Assembly: GCA_031763025.1 (NCBI GenBank)
Contig: JASSKH010000017.1
Location: 3,840,941-3,904,940, forward strand
Origin: Macrocystis pyrifera
Taxonomy: Eukaryota; Sar; Phaeophyceae; Laminariales; Laminariaceae
Reading direction: 5' to 3'
Length of the DNA stretch: 64,000 nucleotides
The notes under the pieces are model-generated. The model did not search any database, was not told the DNA's origin, and saw nothing but the letters and a program-made list of their open reading frames with translations. The first letter of the stretch is position 1. Every line of letters starts with the position of its first letter. Of this stretch, positions 1 to 12,185 are shown in pieces. A program made the translations under genes and the position numbers.

Positions 1-1362
1 TGTAGTTGCAAACTGGCGACTTGACAATGCCAAGAGTCCCGCCGCCATGCTCCAGGAAAAAACCGCTCGGACGCCACATACGCTTCGCGTCGCCTGCGGT
101 TCCGCCCGCTACGCTCGCTCACATGTCGTACGTATGTACATACCCCAGGTAGGGTACTTATTTTCTTCTTTATGAAATGCTGTATGTACCTGGCATGTAC
201 GAAAGAGAAAGCACAGCACGGCACAGCAGCAGCACCGCAAAAACACTGAAAATGAAACAAAAAAAATCGGAAAGAAAAAAAAAATCCCCGTCTCCTCTCG
301 TGTAAAATTTTTCTGCCTGATTGGAACACCTTAAACCGGTCAAACAAAAAAAAAAAACGAACAGCAGAGCTCTCTCAGCCTCGTACGCCGCCCGCCCCTC
401 TCGCGACCATCTCGCAACCGATTCGGTCCGGGTAAAACTTTCCTCCCTCTCTGCTACAGTGAGCCCCATCGCCCGCCTCGTGTGAAGCCCGGTGCTCACC
501 GTGGCCCTCGTTCGCCAGCTCGACAAAGTTGGTGCTCAGACTGCCTCGCTCTCTCTGTGATTTTTAGTTTCGTCGCAAAAATAAGCACCGTTTGAATATT
601 ATTTTGCATATCAAAACGACCCTTATATACTCGTACATAGTATACCGGAACCACACCAGGAGGCCAGACAGAGCCCATTCATGCTTCCCTCGTGTCACGA
701 GGCACACGCGACGCCTATTCACGAAAACGGCGACCGCGCTCCTTGCAGCCCCTCCCCTACCCGCCTGCAACCGCTGACCCCCGCGACGGTGCCGCGCTCG
801 TCCGCGGTGCCGTGGTCGGGGTACACGCACACACGAAACGAAAGAAGAAAAAAGGAAAGAAGGACTGAAAGTGCCAGGAGAAATGGAGAAAACAAAGACC
901 CGCTGGAAAGGTCCGGCAAGTAATAACAGGAGGCGATTCCCAAGTGGGAGCTCTTCGTAAGAGGCCAGGGATGTACCAATCGAGTACGCTCAGAGAGTGA
1001 GATATCTATAAGTAGTTCTATATACCTCGTATTTACCACGAGTAAGTATCATATTATACTCATCCGAGGCCAGATATTGCCGGCGTGCGCCTGAGGCCCG
1101 TGGGTAGAAGTTCAAGAAGACCAGTACAGCAGCAGCAGCAGCAGCATCGTTTGCCGCCACCAATTACGCGTGTATCAATGGCGGACCCGTTCATCTCGCC
1201 AAGGGGGGGTACTCATGTCGCGCAAGGCCAAGATGTAGTCGTCGAGGGAAGTAGCGGGGGGTTGGCCATTTTCGTAGAGCACAATGGGTGGTAACCACAT
1301 CGCTTGTTTTCGGAGTCGCTGCATCTTCGCTTCCCTGTGTCGCTTCGATGTTGACCACCATG

Positions 1363-1408
<46 letters not shown>

Positions 1409-2699
1409 GGGGGTACACCATCTCCAAATGCCACAAGTACCACGTACCTGGTAAATAAAAACTTGAGCATCATCACCGAATGTTGTTGTTGTTGTTTTCT
1501 TCACATTAAACCGTTCTTTCTACGCGTCGACATCCAGCACAACCAGTGTCCGTGCCAGCACAACCAGTGTCCGTGCCGATTCTTCAATCCTAGAGAGATA
1601 CAAGTTCCGTGGTCACAAAGCTACGCCACAGAGATATACGTTGCCACGTACCTGGTATGCAATGCAATGCCATGTCATCATACTGTTGTGCACGTCACCG
1701 AATGTGCACGTATTTCAAAGACCAGGGTCCGGGGTTTTAGCACATGGCACGGCTACTATTGAACGCTGTGCCGCCGGAACATCATCAAACGAGGAATCGG
1801 GTGCTGCCCAGGCCTACCGTTGCTCCGACAAGACACCACTGGTGCATCGTATGTAGACGGCGATGCCTCTACTCGTACGCAGTACGAGCATGATGGGATT
1901 ATCGGGTGCCTTACCTTGAACACTACGTGATACGATCAATTCCCTTGTGCAGAGTAAAGGTTATTATCGTTACATAAAATATGATACACCTCCGGGCTGG
2001 GTGTGGATGCTGGTGACGCTTCTAAAAAAAAAACAGCAGTAAAAAAAATACCAGGTCGTAGGAGCGCTGCTTCCTGCTGCTCCTGCCATACACATCTCCC
2101 GGCTAGCGGTGGCCAAAAACAACCGGTGGATTCTGAAGCACAAAGCGTTGGGCCTACAGCAACAAGAAACGCTGCCGGCCAGCAACGGAGTAGCCCGTAG
2201 GGTAAGGTTGGCTTCTGGCCACAAACAAAGTGCGTACAGGTTGATGGGAGGTGCAGATCAGGTGTTGACTCAAGAATCCGATTTCACGCCACAGAATAAC
2301 TCCGGTCGTCGTCTCCGTACCTCCTCTCCCTCGTCTTCATCCAAAAGGGGTCCCGTCCCGTTCTCATCGCGCTCGCAGTACTCCCGCATCATGGGTTGTG
2401 GTGGAGAAAACATGGCGATACGAGTGCGGTTCTGACAGGTGTAGTGTGCTTGAGGTCATTCCGATCCAAGGGTCGGGCTGGTGGCTGGTGGCTGGTGGGG
2501 CTGGTGCTCAAAAAGTAGGTTTCCACTGTTTCATCAGGCGTTGTTATACAGGGATGTTTTTTTCGCCCAAATGCTCCGAGACCTACCGTTGTGCGCCCCC
2601 ACGTTGCGCCTTGCAGTGCAGAGTACCTATAGGTGCTAAGTCCTACGAACTTCTTGGAAATAAACCTAGGTAGAACTGGTTGATCGCTGAGCGTGGACC
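1..2699. other. Intergenic / upstream region, no gene supported
   Basis: No exon-like segment with conserved protein content was found on either strand. It contains a 40-base T tract at 1368-1407, a short direct duplication of about 21 bases near 1537-1576, and two copies of the dispersed palindrome TACCTGGTA (1445, 1649). The 5' UTR and promoter of the RPB11 gene must lie at the right end, but no TATA box or other element can be assigned with confidence. Confidence 0.5.
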
Positions 2700-5600
2700 A
2701 TGAACGCTCCGGAAAGGTGTGTCTCTCGTTGTATACGAGGAAGAAGTGCTGAGATATGGTAGAAGGACCGTATGACGAAGGCCTGGATTTTGTTTTTGGA
2801 TTAGCAGTGTGGGGGCTAGGTTGCACAACTGCAAGCATCGCTTCCACAGCGTCCATCCCTATGCTCGTGTGAACCTTCACCTGTCTGCTGTTCCCGCCCC
2901 TTTCCTTACAGCCCACCCGTTTCCCACGTATCACCGCTCCTTCCTCTTCCGCAGGTCGGAGTCATGGCGACTGAACGACGATGAGAAAAAGTGAGTGGTC
3001 AATCAAGATGTGTTTGTGCAAGCCCACGCCAGTTTTCAGCTTCGAACTGCTGTCCCTGATGAAACTCCGGTGCAACCCAACCCGGGCAGTAAGACCACAC
3101 CCTGGACAATAGACAATGGCCACTGCAATAGCAATAGAATATGGCGCAATGGCCGAGCCCGTTGCCGTCGGTAGTGTCTATCGATTTAATACTTCCCTAG
3201 TCTATCGTCGCCAGTAGTGGCTATCGATCTGCCTACTTCCCCATACATTGTCGTCGGTAGTAGCTATCGATGGATCACATCCCCAATCCATGGCTCCGAT
3301 CCTATACCTGGGGAACATTTTTTAGGGCTTTAAATTATCGGGATGTTTTCCTCGGGGAGAGTTCGTTTAACTTGGTTTTAGAAAGGTTTTGAGTTTTTCG
3401 CGTGAACGATACCTCTATGTCCGATAATGTAAGGAATATTTCGTCATTAATATCAGCACCGACAATTTCTTACATTTCCGGACAGAGTGGTGCTGGTCCT
3501 ACCAGTATGTCCGGAAATATAACGACTGTTTGGCCTTTAATACGAGTATCAAAACTCTCCTACATTTCCGGACAGGGTGGTAAGGTTGCTGCTGTAATGC
3601 TGCTGTTTCAAATTTGACGGGAAACGCGTCCTAGCCACTGCTAGCACGGGGTTTGTCCGCTGCTGCAGGCAAGGGCCAGAGCTTACAGTAGTAGATTGAC
3701 GGAGACCAAGCTACTGCTGCTGGTATTGTAGTCTGCTGCAGGTGTCGCTGTGGTCTGCCTACGCGCACGCACTCAAAACTTGCGCCTGTGGCCTCTGAGC
3801 GGAGGAGGTTACCTAAAGGGACAGCAGGCTGCGCAGGCCCCGACTTTCTACCTTCTCACAGAGACAGAGCGTAGACTCCGAGACACACAACAAGGCACAT
3901 ACTATAGGGGGGAGACACCGCCACACTAGCATGGTGTTGGGGGCGCCCTCTGCCGACGCGTCGATTGTCTGCGCTTACGAGCTGCAACAGAGGTCTCTCT
4001 CTTCCTCGCGCGCAGCACCTCTCGCCTCGTCTGACAAAGGCGGCGCGATCGTGGTGCCGATCACCTATGTTTGTCCCCACAAAATCCCTACAAAACTCGT
4101 CTGTGATTGGGGCTACTTGGCAGTAGTTTCCAGAATTTTCAAAGCTTATCACAGTGACTGAGAATCGTAACGGGACGGGACGGGACAGATTTGACTCGTT
4201 TGTCGGGAAAACAAAATGCAAACGGGACGGTAAAATGAAGACATAAAAAGTTGGCGGGACGGGACAGGACAGCAGGTGCAAAATTTCTCGACGGGACGGG
4301 ACGGTAAATATTTTTCCCCTCGGCGGGACGGGACGGTAAATATCTTTTTCCTCGGCGGGACGGGACGGTAAATATTTTTTTCCTCGGCGGGACGGGACGG
4401 TAAATATTTTGTCCCACGGCGGGGCGGGACGGTAATTTTGTTTTTCTTCGGCGGGGCTGAACGGGACGGTAAATATATTGTTCTTCTTTCCCGCCGCAAG
4501 GTCGGCGCGGTTGTACGTGAAAATTTTCCCGCACACTGCTGGTTCCGCGAAGGGAGCCGTCCCGACGCAGACGTTATCTTCTCGACCCGCAGCCCAAGCC
4601 CCGAGAAGTGCTGCCACTACACGGACGACGTCTTCGGGTTTCTTCCCACCCCTGCCCCAAGCAATGCTGTTGCGTTGCCAGCTCATGGTGGCTGTTCTGA
4701 TCATTGTGCTTGCGCTGTGTTACTGGTGGTTGTGGAGGTGGAGGTGGTGGCGGCGGCGGCGGTGGTGGCGGCGGCGGTGGTGATTCTAGTGCCGCTGCTG
4801 GTCGATGGACCCCGCCCGTGAGATAGGCATCCATGGCGTCCGTGCCGGTCACACCAAAGATGTTAGGAGACAGCACTTTCACCCCTTGATAGACAGCAAC
4901 TTTGCATTGACATGCTTTGACTGACACCAAAATACTAGGTTTTTAATGTGTAATACTCGGCCCTACATCCTTGACAGCGCACGTTTTGCGTCCCGCTTGA
5001 TAACATGTCTCCTGGCATTTTTTTGGGCCACACCAGTACTGGTGTGAGCGTGAATTGCGTGGTCTCTGTGCTGTTTGTGTGTGGTGGCGAGCCTGTGACA
5101 GGTGTTGTGTTATGATACTGCCTTCAGTTGCGAGTGGAAATATGAAGTATGAAGATTCGTAAAAAAAAATGAACAGAAAAAACAACACCACCACCAGGTA
5201 TACCACTTACTACTTGGTAGTAATTTTCTGACAATGGCCGTCGATGGACAGACTTCTCAATCCATTGCGGATGGCAATGGTCAGCGATGGACACGCTGCA
5301 CAACCTATTATCGTTGGCAATATATATCGATAGATTTTCCCCCCCGTCTGCTGTCACTGCCAATATCTATCGATAGTATTTTCCCTCGTGTAATGTGGCA
5401 ATATGTATCAATAGATTTTCCCCTCGCCTATTGACGCTGGCAATATCTATTGTTACATTTTCCGTTCGCCTGTTGCCGCTGGCACTACATATCGACAGAT
5501 TTTCCCATCGATCGTCTATTGTCGCTGGCAATATCTATCGATGGATTTTTCTCTCGCCTTCTGTCCCTGCCAATATCTATCCCATAGGTTTCCCTCTTGT

Positions 5601-8465
5601 CTATTGTCGCTGGCAATATCTTTCGATTGTTTTTTCCCTAGTCTATTATCGCTGGCAATAGACCATTGTGTGTCTATTGTCCAGGGTGTGGCCAGTACTC
5701 CTGCTGTAGACTGCTGTACACTTGACCATGTTAGTACTGCAGTCTCGTTTTGGGTATAAACTACTTAGATTTTGTGTGGTTTGTACCCAAAACGGGACTG
5801 CAGAGTCCCAAAAAGGTTAACCCCTTGCGCAAGTAACCCCTGCGATGCTCAACTCAGCTTTGCGCGCAATGAGATTGGACCTTGCTTATCGAGAGTTGAC
5901 CAAATCGCGTCAGCAGTGTGATAGGACCAGGTTTTGGTTTGCCTCGTGTACAGCCGTACTGCGCTGCGCACACCGCAGTTGTACGGCTCTTACCGTCCAA
6001 CACTTCCACTTCTGAATACGAACAAACCTACGGTAACCCAACCAACCCTTGCCCTGTTTGTGCTGCGAGTTGCGACACGCGCAGCACGCGAACAATATGC
6101 TATCATACCGGCAGTACGAGGTCCCTCCTGGTAGTCTATGACGCTGAGGTTTTGTAGTGGGTTAATTTCGCCGCCGAACTTTCGAAGAAACGTTAGCGTG
6201 CCTTAGCGTACGCCTGGCGTGCGTTGGCGTTACGAAGCTGTCGTGCCCTTCTTTTCGCGTATGATACAATATGTGCGACAAATAGAAGCTGAAGTAACTG
6301 TAAACTCGGTTGGGCTGGTCGGTGTTACTTGCCCGTTTATTAGCCCCGTGACTAGTTCTTTTTTCTTTAGCTTTTAAGAGTTTTTTCTTATGTTTTTCGC
6401 TCAAACTCCCGCCCTTCGAAACACGAGTCAAAGCTATACCTGTTGCGTGATAACTGCTCTGTATTTGTGTGCACCACTCTGCCATTCACAGGCTCGCCTA
6501 CACCCCGGACACCAAAATTCCGCACGCCGGAACCTTCGAGATCATCAAGGAGGACCACACTCTCGGCAACCTCCTGCGAATGTAAGCTATTCATATGAGG
6601 GGGGCTTTGAACAAGACAGACGTGAGGCGAGCCTCGGACCCCGTTCGTTTCACTGCCGTCCATATCCGTGCATAGCCCTGATGGCGCGACCGCTCGTGCC
6701 AGTGCTGTGGTTATCCTTATCAGTACATAGGCTTGATGGTGGGTCATGACAAAAACTGATGTAGACAAAGCAGGACGACGGTCTTGTAGGTAGCTGTAGA
6801 GAGTATGGTGACGATGGACGTGGTACCATATCATGGGTGTCGACGGGGGCGGGGGGGGGGGGTACGCATTTGTTTATTGCCTTAGTCATTTGACCATTGA
6901 CCACGCATCCCTTTCGAGACGGGGCACCGTTCCTACTCCGAATAGAGACGCCTCCATTAGTTGAGCGCTCATTGCGTTGTTTCCATATATTACATAGGGG
7001 GGCAGTGGCAGCAGCTCGTGGCGCATGCGGCTTGCCACTGCGTTGACGCTCCCCTCTTGTCACGCGGCGGGTTGCGGTGGGATTTTTTGTGTTGGGATTT
7101 GCGGACTCTCGTCCCACGGGCCCAGCGAGCCTGTGCGATGTAGTCCCTGTAGAGCTGCATTCGCGTTTTGGGGACAAAGTATTTGGAATTAGAACAGTCA
7201 GCTTTTGTTGTTAGGTGAGCGGGTTTTTTTCTATATCTTGTCTCTTATTCCCGTAGACTTGTTGATGTCTTGTGTATCATAGCCCGCGCGAGGCTGCCCC
7301 GACGAAAACAGCATTGTAGGAGTAACACGACAAGCGCATAGCTCTTCACAGGCCTAAACCCCCGAGTCCCGTCGCGGCGTGCTCGGCGCAGCCCCTGGTC
7401 TTGATTGTGCGGACATGACAGGACGCCACATTTTTGCGCTGCGCTCTGGCCTAAGTAATAGTACATAGTACATGTGCGTAGAATGGAATGCCCCAGACTC
7501 GCTGTCTTGAGCCACGGTGAGCTATTGTGAGTGTTCCGTTGTTTTCTGTTCGCAGATGGTTTATGCATGTGCCTCTCGCCGTTCCTTTTTGGCACGCCCA
7601 TTCCTGATTGCAGGCAGCTGCTTGCTGACAAGCAGGTTCGATTCGCCGGCTACATGCAGCCCCACCCCTTGGAGAACAAGATCCATATCAAGGTAAGGAG
7701 GGCGGGGGGGTTTCCGTTGGATTTCGACGTGGGCGATTTAACACTGTTTTGATTATTGCGTCGTGCCCCCACCGACACTTGGAGAGAAGCGGAATTCGCA
7801 GGCGGACGCGCACCCAACGAGACGGTCGAAATGTTTGTGTTTTCGATGAAAACGTGTAAATGATCGCCGCCCACAGGCGAGGGGTTGCTTCTACATGTAA
7901 GTTTTGGAGATAGAAGGTATTATAGTCGAATTTGTTTTTTTCGTCGTTGCCCCTCCAGCGCAAAATCGACGTTCCCCTCGCTTTCATTCATGTGAAACGT
8001 CGATCACACTTGGGGAGGTGTGCGAAAAACAGCGTCGGATGCCAACATGGCCCCGCTCTTTCTTCGCGTGCTGTTACCGCATCTCCGATGTTTTATGTAC
8101 CATGACACGGAGCGCACACAGCTGCCAAGCCCTATGCTTAAGCCAAGGCGTCCCCTGAAGGGGCTGTCGTTCGCCGTTCACGATATTTACACCGTTTAAC
8201 GTGCTACCTTCCCAAACGGTCCTCGGAACGTTATCCGCGTCACGCAAAGATGCCGTAACACTTTTTTTCCCCCTGGCCTTGCCTTTCGTCGCTGTGCTGG
8301 GCATGTCGTGACAGGTCCAAACCAACGGTGACAACACTCCGGTCGATGCCCTGTCGGCGGGCGACCGAAGACCTGTCGCAGGAGATGGAGGGTCTACGGG
8401 AAGTGTTCCAGGAACAGGTAGCGGCTGCCAAGCACGCCGCAGAGCAGGAGCAGTTTGGCTCCTGA
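2700..8465 (+). CDS. RPB11: DNA-directed RNA polymerase II subunit RPB11 (5 exons, frame break in last exon)
   Basis: Small Pol II core subunit that pairs with RPB3 through an alpha-like dimerisation fold in the nucleus. Exons by GT-AG rules and phase: 2700-2716, 3040-3069, 6492-6581, 7614-7692, 8315-8465. The spliced product starts MNAPESFELL, like the animal and plant MNAP..FE starts. It carries the family signature KEDHTLGN (exon 3) and FAGY..PHPLE.KI (exon 4). The C-terminal helix (ATEDLSQEM... ending EQFGS) is in exon 5. Length is about 121 aa against about 117 aa in human. To join VQTNGDNTPVDAL to the helix, one extra base must be skipped near 8357-8361 in GGCGGGCG; read straight, the frame runs into an unrelated tail. 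The tiny first two exons are inferred from phase and similarity. RPAC2/AC19 is less likely because the FAGY/PHPLE segment is RPB11-type. Confidence 0.88.
3414..3580. repeat. Two degenerate copies of a fold-back MITE (family D)
   Basis: Two back-to-back palindromic segments of about 75-80 bases with arms of the type TCCGGAAAT ... ATTTCCGGA. They match the cleaner copies at 30871-30952 and 60940-61018, whose arms read GGAAATATAAGGAAC and its complement. They lie in intron 2 of RPB11. Confidence 0.55.
4160..4480 (+). repeat. Minisatellite, about 35-bp unit
   Basis: Six or so tandem units of GGCGGGACGGGACGGTAAAT followed by a T-rich stretch and CCTC. It sits in intron 2 of RPB11. Open frames across it on the minus strand (repeating RPSRP-like peptides) are products of the repeat, not a gene. 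Confidence 0.85.
5270..5680 (+). repeat. Minisatellite with ATCGAT core
   Basis: About seven tandem degenerate units of roughly 45-60 bases built on GCTGGCAATATCTATCGATA followed by TTTTCCC and a TC-rich stretch. A related, more decayed set is at 3150-3300 in the same RPB11 intron, suggesting one array split and diverged. Confidence 0.8.
5735..5812. repeat. Fold-back MITE (family C)
   Basis: Near-perfect inverted repeat: left arm ACTGCAGTCTCGTTTTGGG, right arm CCCAAAACGGGACTGCAG, about 35 bases between. A second copy is at 29028-29101. Arm fragments (GGGACAAA..TACTTGGAATT) recur near 7158-7192, 10340-10362 and 13113-13135. Confidence 0.7.
6846..7010 (-). mobile_element. LINE 3'-end fragment ending in a C tract
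   Basis: On the minus strand this matches the last part of the LINE at 45190-46745: it encodes CNIWKQRNERS..GGVSIRSRNGA, then GCVVNGQMTKA, and ends in a run of C. It is a 5'-truncated copy in intron 3 of RPB11, just downstream of the third exon. Confidence 0.75.
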
Positions 8466-10006
8466 CCGCCCACGACCTCCTCATTTTGTTTTCCGTTGGT
8501 TTTCTTGCACGGATGTACAACAGTGTATCGGCAGAGAAGCTATGGTGGGTTGGGGTGCTGTAATAAGTATGTTTTTTCTTGGTTTTTCTTTTTAGCGTTT
8601 CACGCCGTCGCGGTCATCGTTGTCGAACGTGGCGCCGACGCGTTCGTTTGACTCCACGCATAGGGGTTGCGCAGGCGTGGTATAAAACCCACACTATTAA
8701 ATTGTGCAGTCCTTTTGTGTGATTGGTCCATTCTTGAATAACAATATTATTTCCCCCTCAAAAGTCGTCTTAACCGTCCCAGGAGTGTCTCCGTTCGCGG
8801 TGGGTACGTATATACACTCTCACTACTTTATAATTTATGCGAATACGCAACCGTCACGTCCGGTGGCATGTGTCTAATCAGAGGCGGGGCAATAGCGCTC
8901 AAGATACGTGCTCGTACAGGCAGTAGGGACCGCAACTACGTCCCCCCAGCAACCATTTTTTAATATTGAAATGATATGCTCAGCCCGATGCAAAACTCCA
9001 CGGACCATATTTGAATAATGAAAATAGCACGTAGGATCCGAACATGTACCTGGTACTGGATCCGAGCAGATTCTCGGCTGAGGAGCCCCACCAGTGATGA
9101 ACGTTTTTGGCTCAGAAGTGCAACAACCCCTACGGCATCTCGGCTCCTTACCCATTTTTTTTATTGCACTGTACAGAAACCTAAACCTGACTCTAATTCC
9201 AGGTGTTTTGTCCACACAATGGGAGTGCAGTCCGAATCTTAAGGGGTCAATATTATACATATTTCATACTGGTACGCGTTTTTCATATGGTTTCTTGGCC
9301 ATTTTGGGACCCCAAGGGTGTGGGGACCAAAATTATGACGAGTGCGCGGTCTTACCAACCGTCTGCTACTACGAAGGGCTAAGTTTAGCAATCAAAACCC
9401 ATGGACCCAAACACCACATATATCCCCGTACGTTTACACACCATGTTTGATTCTGATTACGGTGTTCCCCCGTTATAATAGTAATAGTGGAAGCGCGCAG
9501 CTTTTTTTTTTTTTTTTTTTTTTTTTTTGATCCTCTTGGAGATCTGGGTAAAAAAAGCTTACGCCCAACACACTTTCTTATTTGTGTACCGGTTCTTGTC
9601 CATCTGTAGAACACAGATTTTAACGTGACACTCCACCAGTGTACATGTCATGAACTTGCCGGACCTAATAGTGGAAGCGCGCAGCAGCTTGAATTCATCC
9701 CACGGTAGGGGTAGCACTTTTTTGCCTTCTGAGGCAATATTTTCTGCCCGGGTTGAGCTTCCCAAGTGAGCAATTATTATTAACAGTATACCGATTAGCA
9801 TGATATGTTCTACTCGTGTAGCAGGTTTAGGACTACGTAGCAGGTAGCACATATGTATATATGAATGTTGGTTGGGTTGCGAGAACGAACGTTCTTCGAA
9901 GTCACGTGTGGGTGAAATTTTGATCTCCCTCATCTAAAAAGGCACCATCCCTCCAAGGGGCATTTGCTACTTGGCTGGTATGATGAATCATGGGAGATGC
10001 CCTTGC

Positions 10007-10119
10007 ACTATTACGGGGGTCCATAGTTAATAGGACCTATGGTATACATAAAAACCTATATACTTACCTATTTTTACTAACAATATTTGGTGCTATTTAC
10101 GATGGCCCCCCGTAATAGT
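10007..10119 (+). repeat. MITE family A, copy 1
   Basis: A 113-bp element with long terminal inverted repeats: ACTATTACGGGGG at the left, CCCCCGTAATAGT at the right. The conserved interior is CCTATATACTTACCTATTTT then ACTAACAATATTTGG. Six copies lie in the window. Confidence 0.85.
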
Positions 10120-10537
10120 TTGTAGCTCGGGTACACACCCTCTGTAAGTACCTCTGTGAGTGAGTAGCCTACGGCTGCTTCGTGTGACCGATGCTGTACT
10201 CCGTCACGTTGTTTTACCCTTTGCTCCCCTACAACCTCGAGGTCCCAAAGGGGTCATGTCTATATCACGTTTACCCTTTCAAGACTGCTGTACTAAAAGA
10301 GTTAAGACTCCTTCACAACTGCTGTATTCACGCTTCACGGCGACAAATTACTTGGAATTCAGGTAGACCTGGTGCCAATTTTCGCGGTGTACGAGCGGTA
10401 AAGAGGGCGTTACAACTGTAAAACCATTCCCCTCTAGCTTCAAGCACAGCAGCATACCGTCTCCGAATAACGTAGGTGCAGTTGGAAAACCCAAGAAAAA
10501 CCCCCTGAAGGCAGAACGAGCTATTGCCAGAGGGAGC

Positions 10538-10640
10538 ATGACAATAAGGTCCAAATATGCTTAGTAAAAATACTGCGATAATATAGTTTTTTCTGCATAT
10601 GATGGGTCCCGATTACTGTGGTCCCGCGTAATATTAACAG
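10538..10640 (-). repeat. MITE family A, decayed inverted copy
   Basis: Reverse-orientation relative of copy 1: GGTCCAAATATGCTTAGTAA corresponds to the complement of the family interior, and the end GGTCCCGCGTAATATTAACA matches the terminal repeat with substitutions. Confidence 0.5.
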
Positions 10641-11194
10641 TGCAAAGCGTTCCTTGGCCGGCCGACCAGGCGTGCACTTCCGCACGTTTTCGTGGGGTCT
10701 ATGAGCAACGCGGGGCAAGTGGGGCCTCGGCCGTGTTGCCGAGAACGCCCCAGCAGTATTCACAGGCCGCAAACGACTACTACCGAGAGGGGGTCTGGAT
10801 GATGCCGAGAGGGGGAGTCTGGTTGATGTCATTATCGCTGCTGGGTGGTCGTCGTTAAAAACTGCCTGGCACCACGCACGGTGATCAGAACATGTCATGC
10901 AACTCGTGAAACGAGGTACAAACATGTCTGTGACGGGCGGAATAACGTACCTTTCGCGCGCGACAACAACGAAACCCATGTCGAGGTTGAAAAAAAAAAA
11001 AGCCAACTCACCCACAGGTGGCAAGCGTATGATAAAATCGCGACAAAAAATGAAAGCATTCTGTACGATGACCGTTGCCGTGAACACCGAAAAAAAAGGA
11101 CACGACGAGGGACGTTCTATGTTCTACTTCTTGCTGCTTTCAAAAGTGGCTGCTGCTGCGGGCTGCTGCTGCTGTTGCTGCTGTTGAGAAAGCA

Positions 11195-11675
11195 ATCTCA
11201 TCATCGTCACGACGGGGGGCGCCATTTGAGAACCAAGAACCCAAGAACCGACGTCGAAACCCCTCCATTTGTTCTCTGATGGGGCGGGGGAGGAAATGAC
11301 GCCGAAGGTCTCGCCGCGGTTCTGGCTTGTGTCGCGCTGAAACAGCCAGCACGGGTTCTGGGTCCACCGGTGGCGTTTTCAGACTTCCAGCTCAGTCATG
11401 TACAAATAGTGCCAGTAACTGACTGTCGACTGTCGGACGTGAAGTGCTGGCATCATCGTCATGACGGCGGATATGTTGAAAAAAGAAAGAAAAAAAAAAG
11501 GAAACAAAGTCGAAGGTCTTGCGCGATTTTGTCCTTGCCGCGCTGAAACAGCCACCAAGGGTTCTGGGAATAACGCCAGACGCGGGGACGAAACCCGCAG
11601 GATCCCCTAATAGGCAATGCTTCGGCCGGAACCGCCGCGTACCCACATGATGAAGCTGGATTTACCGGTGGCGGG
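11195..11675. repeat. Diverged tandem duplication, about 250 bp
   Basis: Segments near 11195-11375 and 11450-11675 share blocks such as CATCATCGTCA(C/T)GACGG, GCGCTGAAACAGCCA, GGGTTCTGGG and ACCGGTGGCG in the same order. Both halves are open on the minus strand but share no plausible protein. Confidence 0.6.
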
Positions 11676-12185
11676 TCTTTGTCATTTCCCGCACGTTACG
11701 ACGTACGTACTAACTCTCTAACTTTGAAGTACCAACATAACAAAATAACTCTGGTGACTCCCACGGAGCTCCCGCAAAAACAGGATGCCAGCAAACAAAA
11801 CAACGCCCTGCGTAAGGATTTCTACTAGCAAGAATCGACGGCACAGAAAGAAGGGGGGATTCACCTACTCAGGAAACTGCGTTGGAAGTAGAAAACTGCG
11901 TTTCAAGTGGAAAACTGCGTTCAAGAAAAATCCCTTTCTCGGGCCAACCGCGCCGATATGAATCACTGGCGGGCCGCTGCGCGCGCGCAGAGCAATCGAT
12001 GTACCTCCACAAAGGACACGGCAACGCTAGGCCGTAGAGTCCGATAGCTGCTGCGGATTGATGATTCCAGCGGCCGAGGATCATCCCCCCCCCCCCCCCC
12101 CCAACACCCCCCCCCCCCCCCCCCGTCCACCACCACCACCACCACTTCCCTCCCCCCAACATATATACGAGTTTCCCCCTTTGCT

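Larger units (their letters stand above)
8466..12185. other. Intergenic region between the convergent RPB11 and LSM12 genes
   Basis: No exon was supported. It holds two family-A MITEs (10007-10119 and a decayed inverted copy at 10538-10640), a T-tract near 9501-9529, a diverged tandem duplication (11195-11675), and a short AGC/CTG run near 11148-11186. It must also include the 3' UTRs and polyadenylation sites of both flanking genes, which I could not place. Confidence 0.5.

Noticed and set aside
4139-4704. Minus-strand frames with repeating RPSRPAEEK/YRPVPPR peptides
   Set aside because: Produced by the 35-bp minisatellite in an RPB11 intron.
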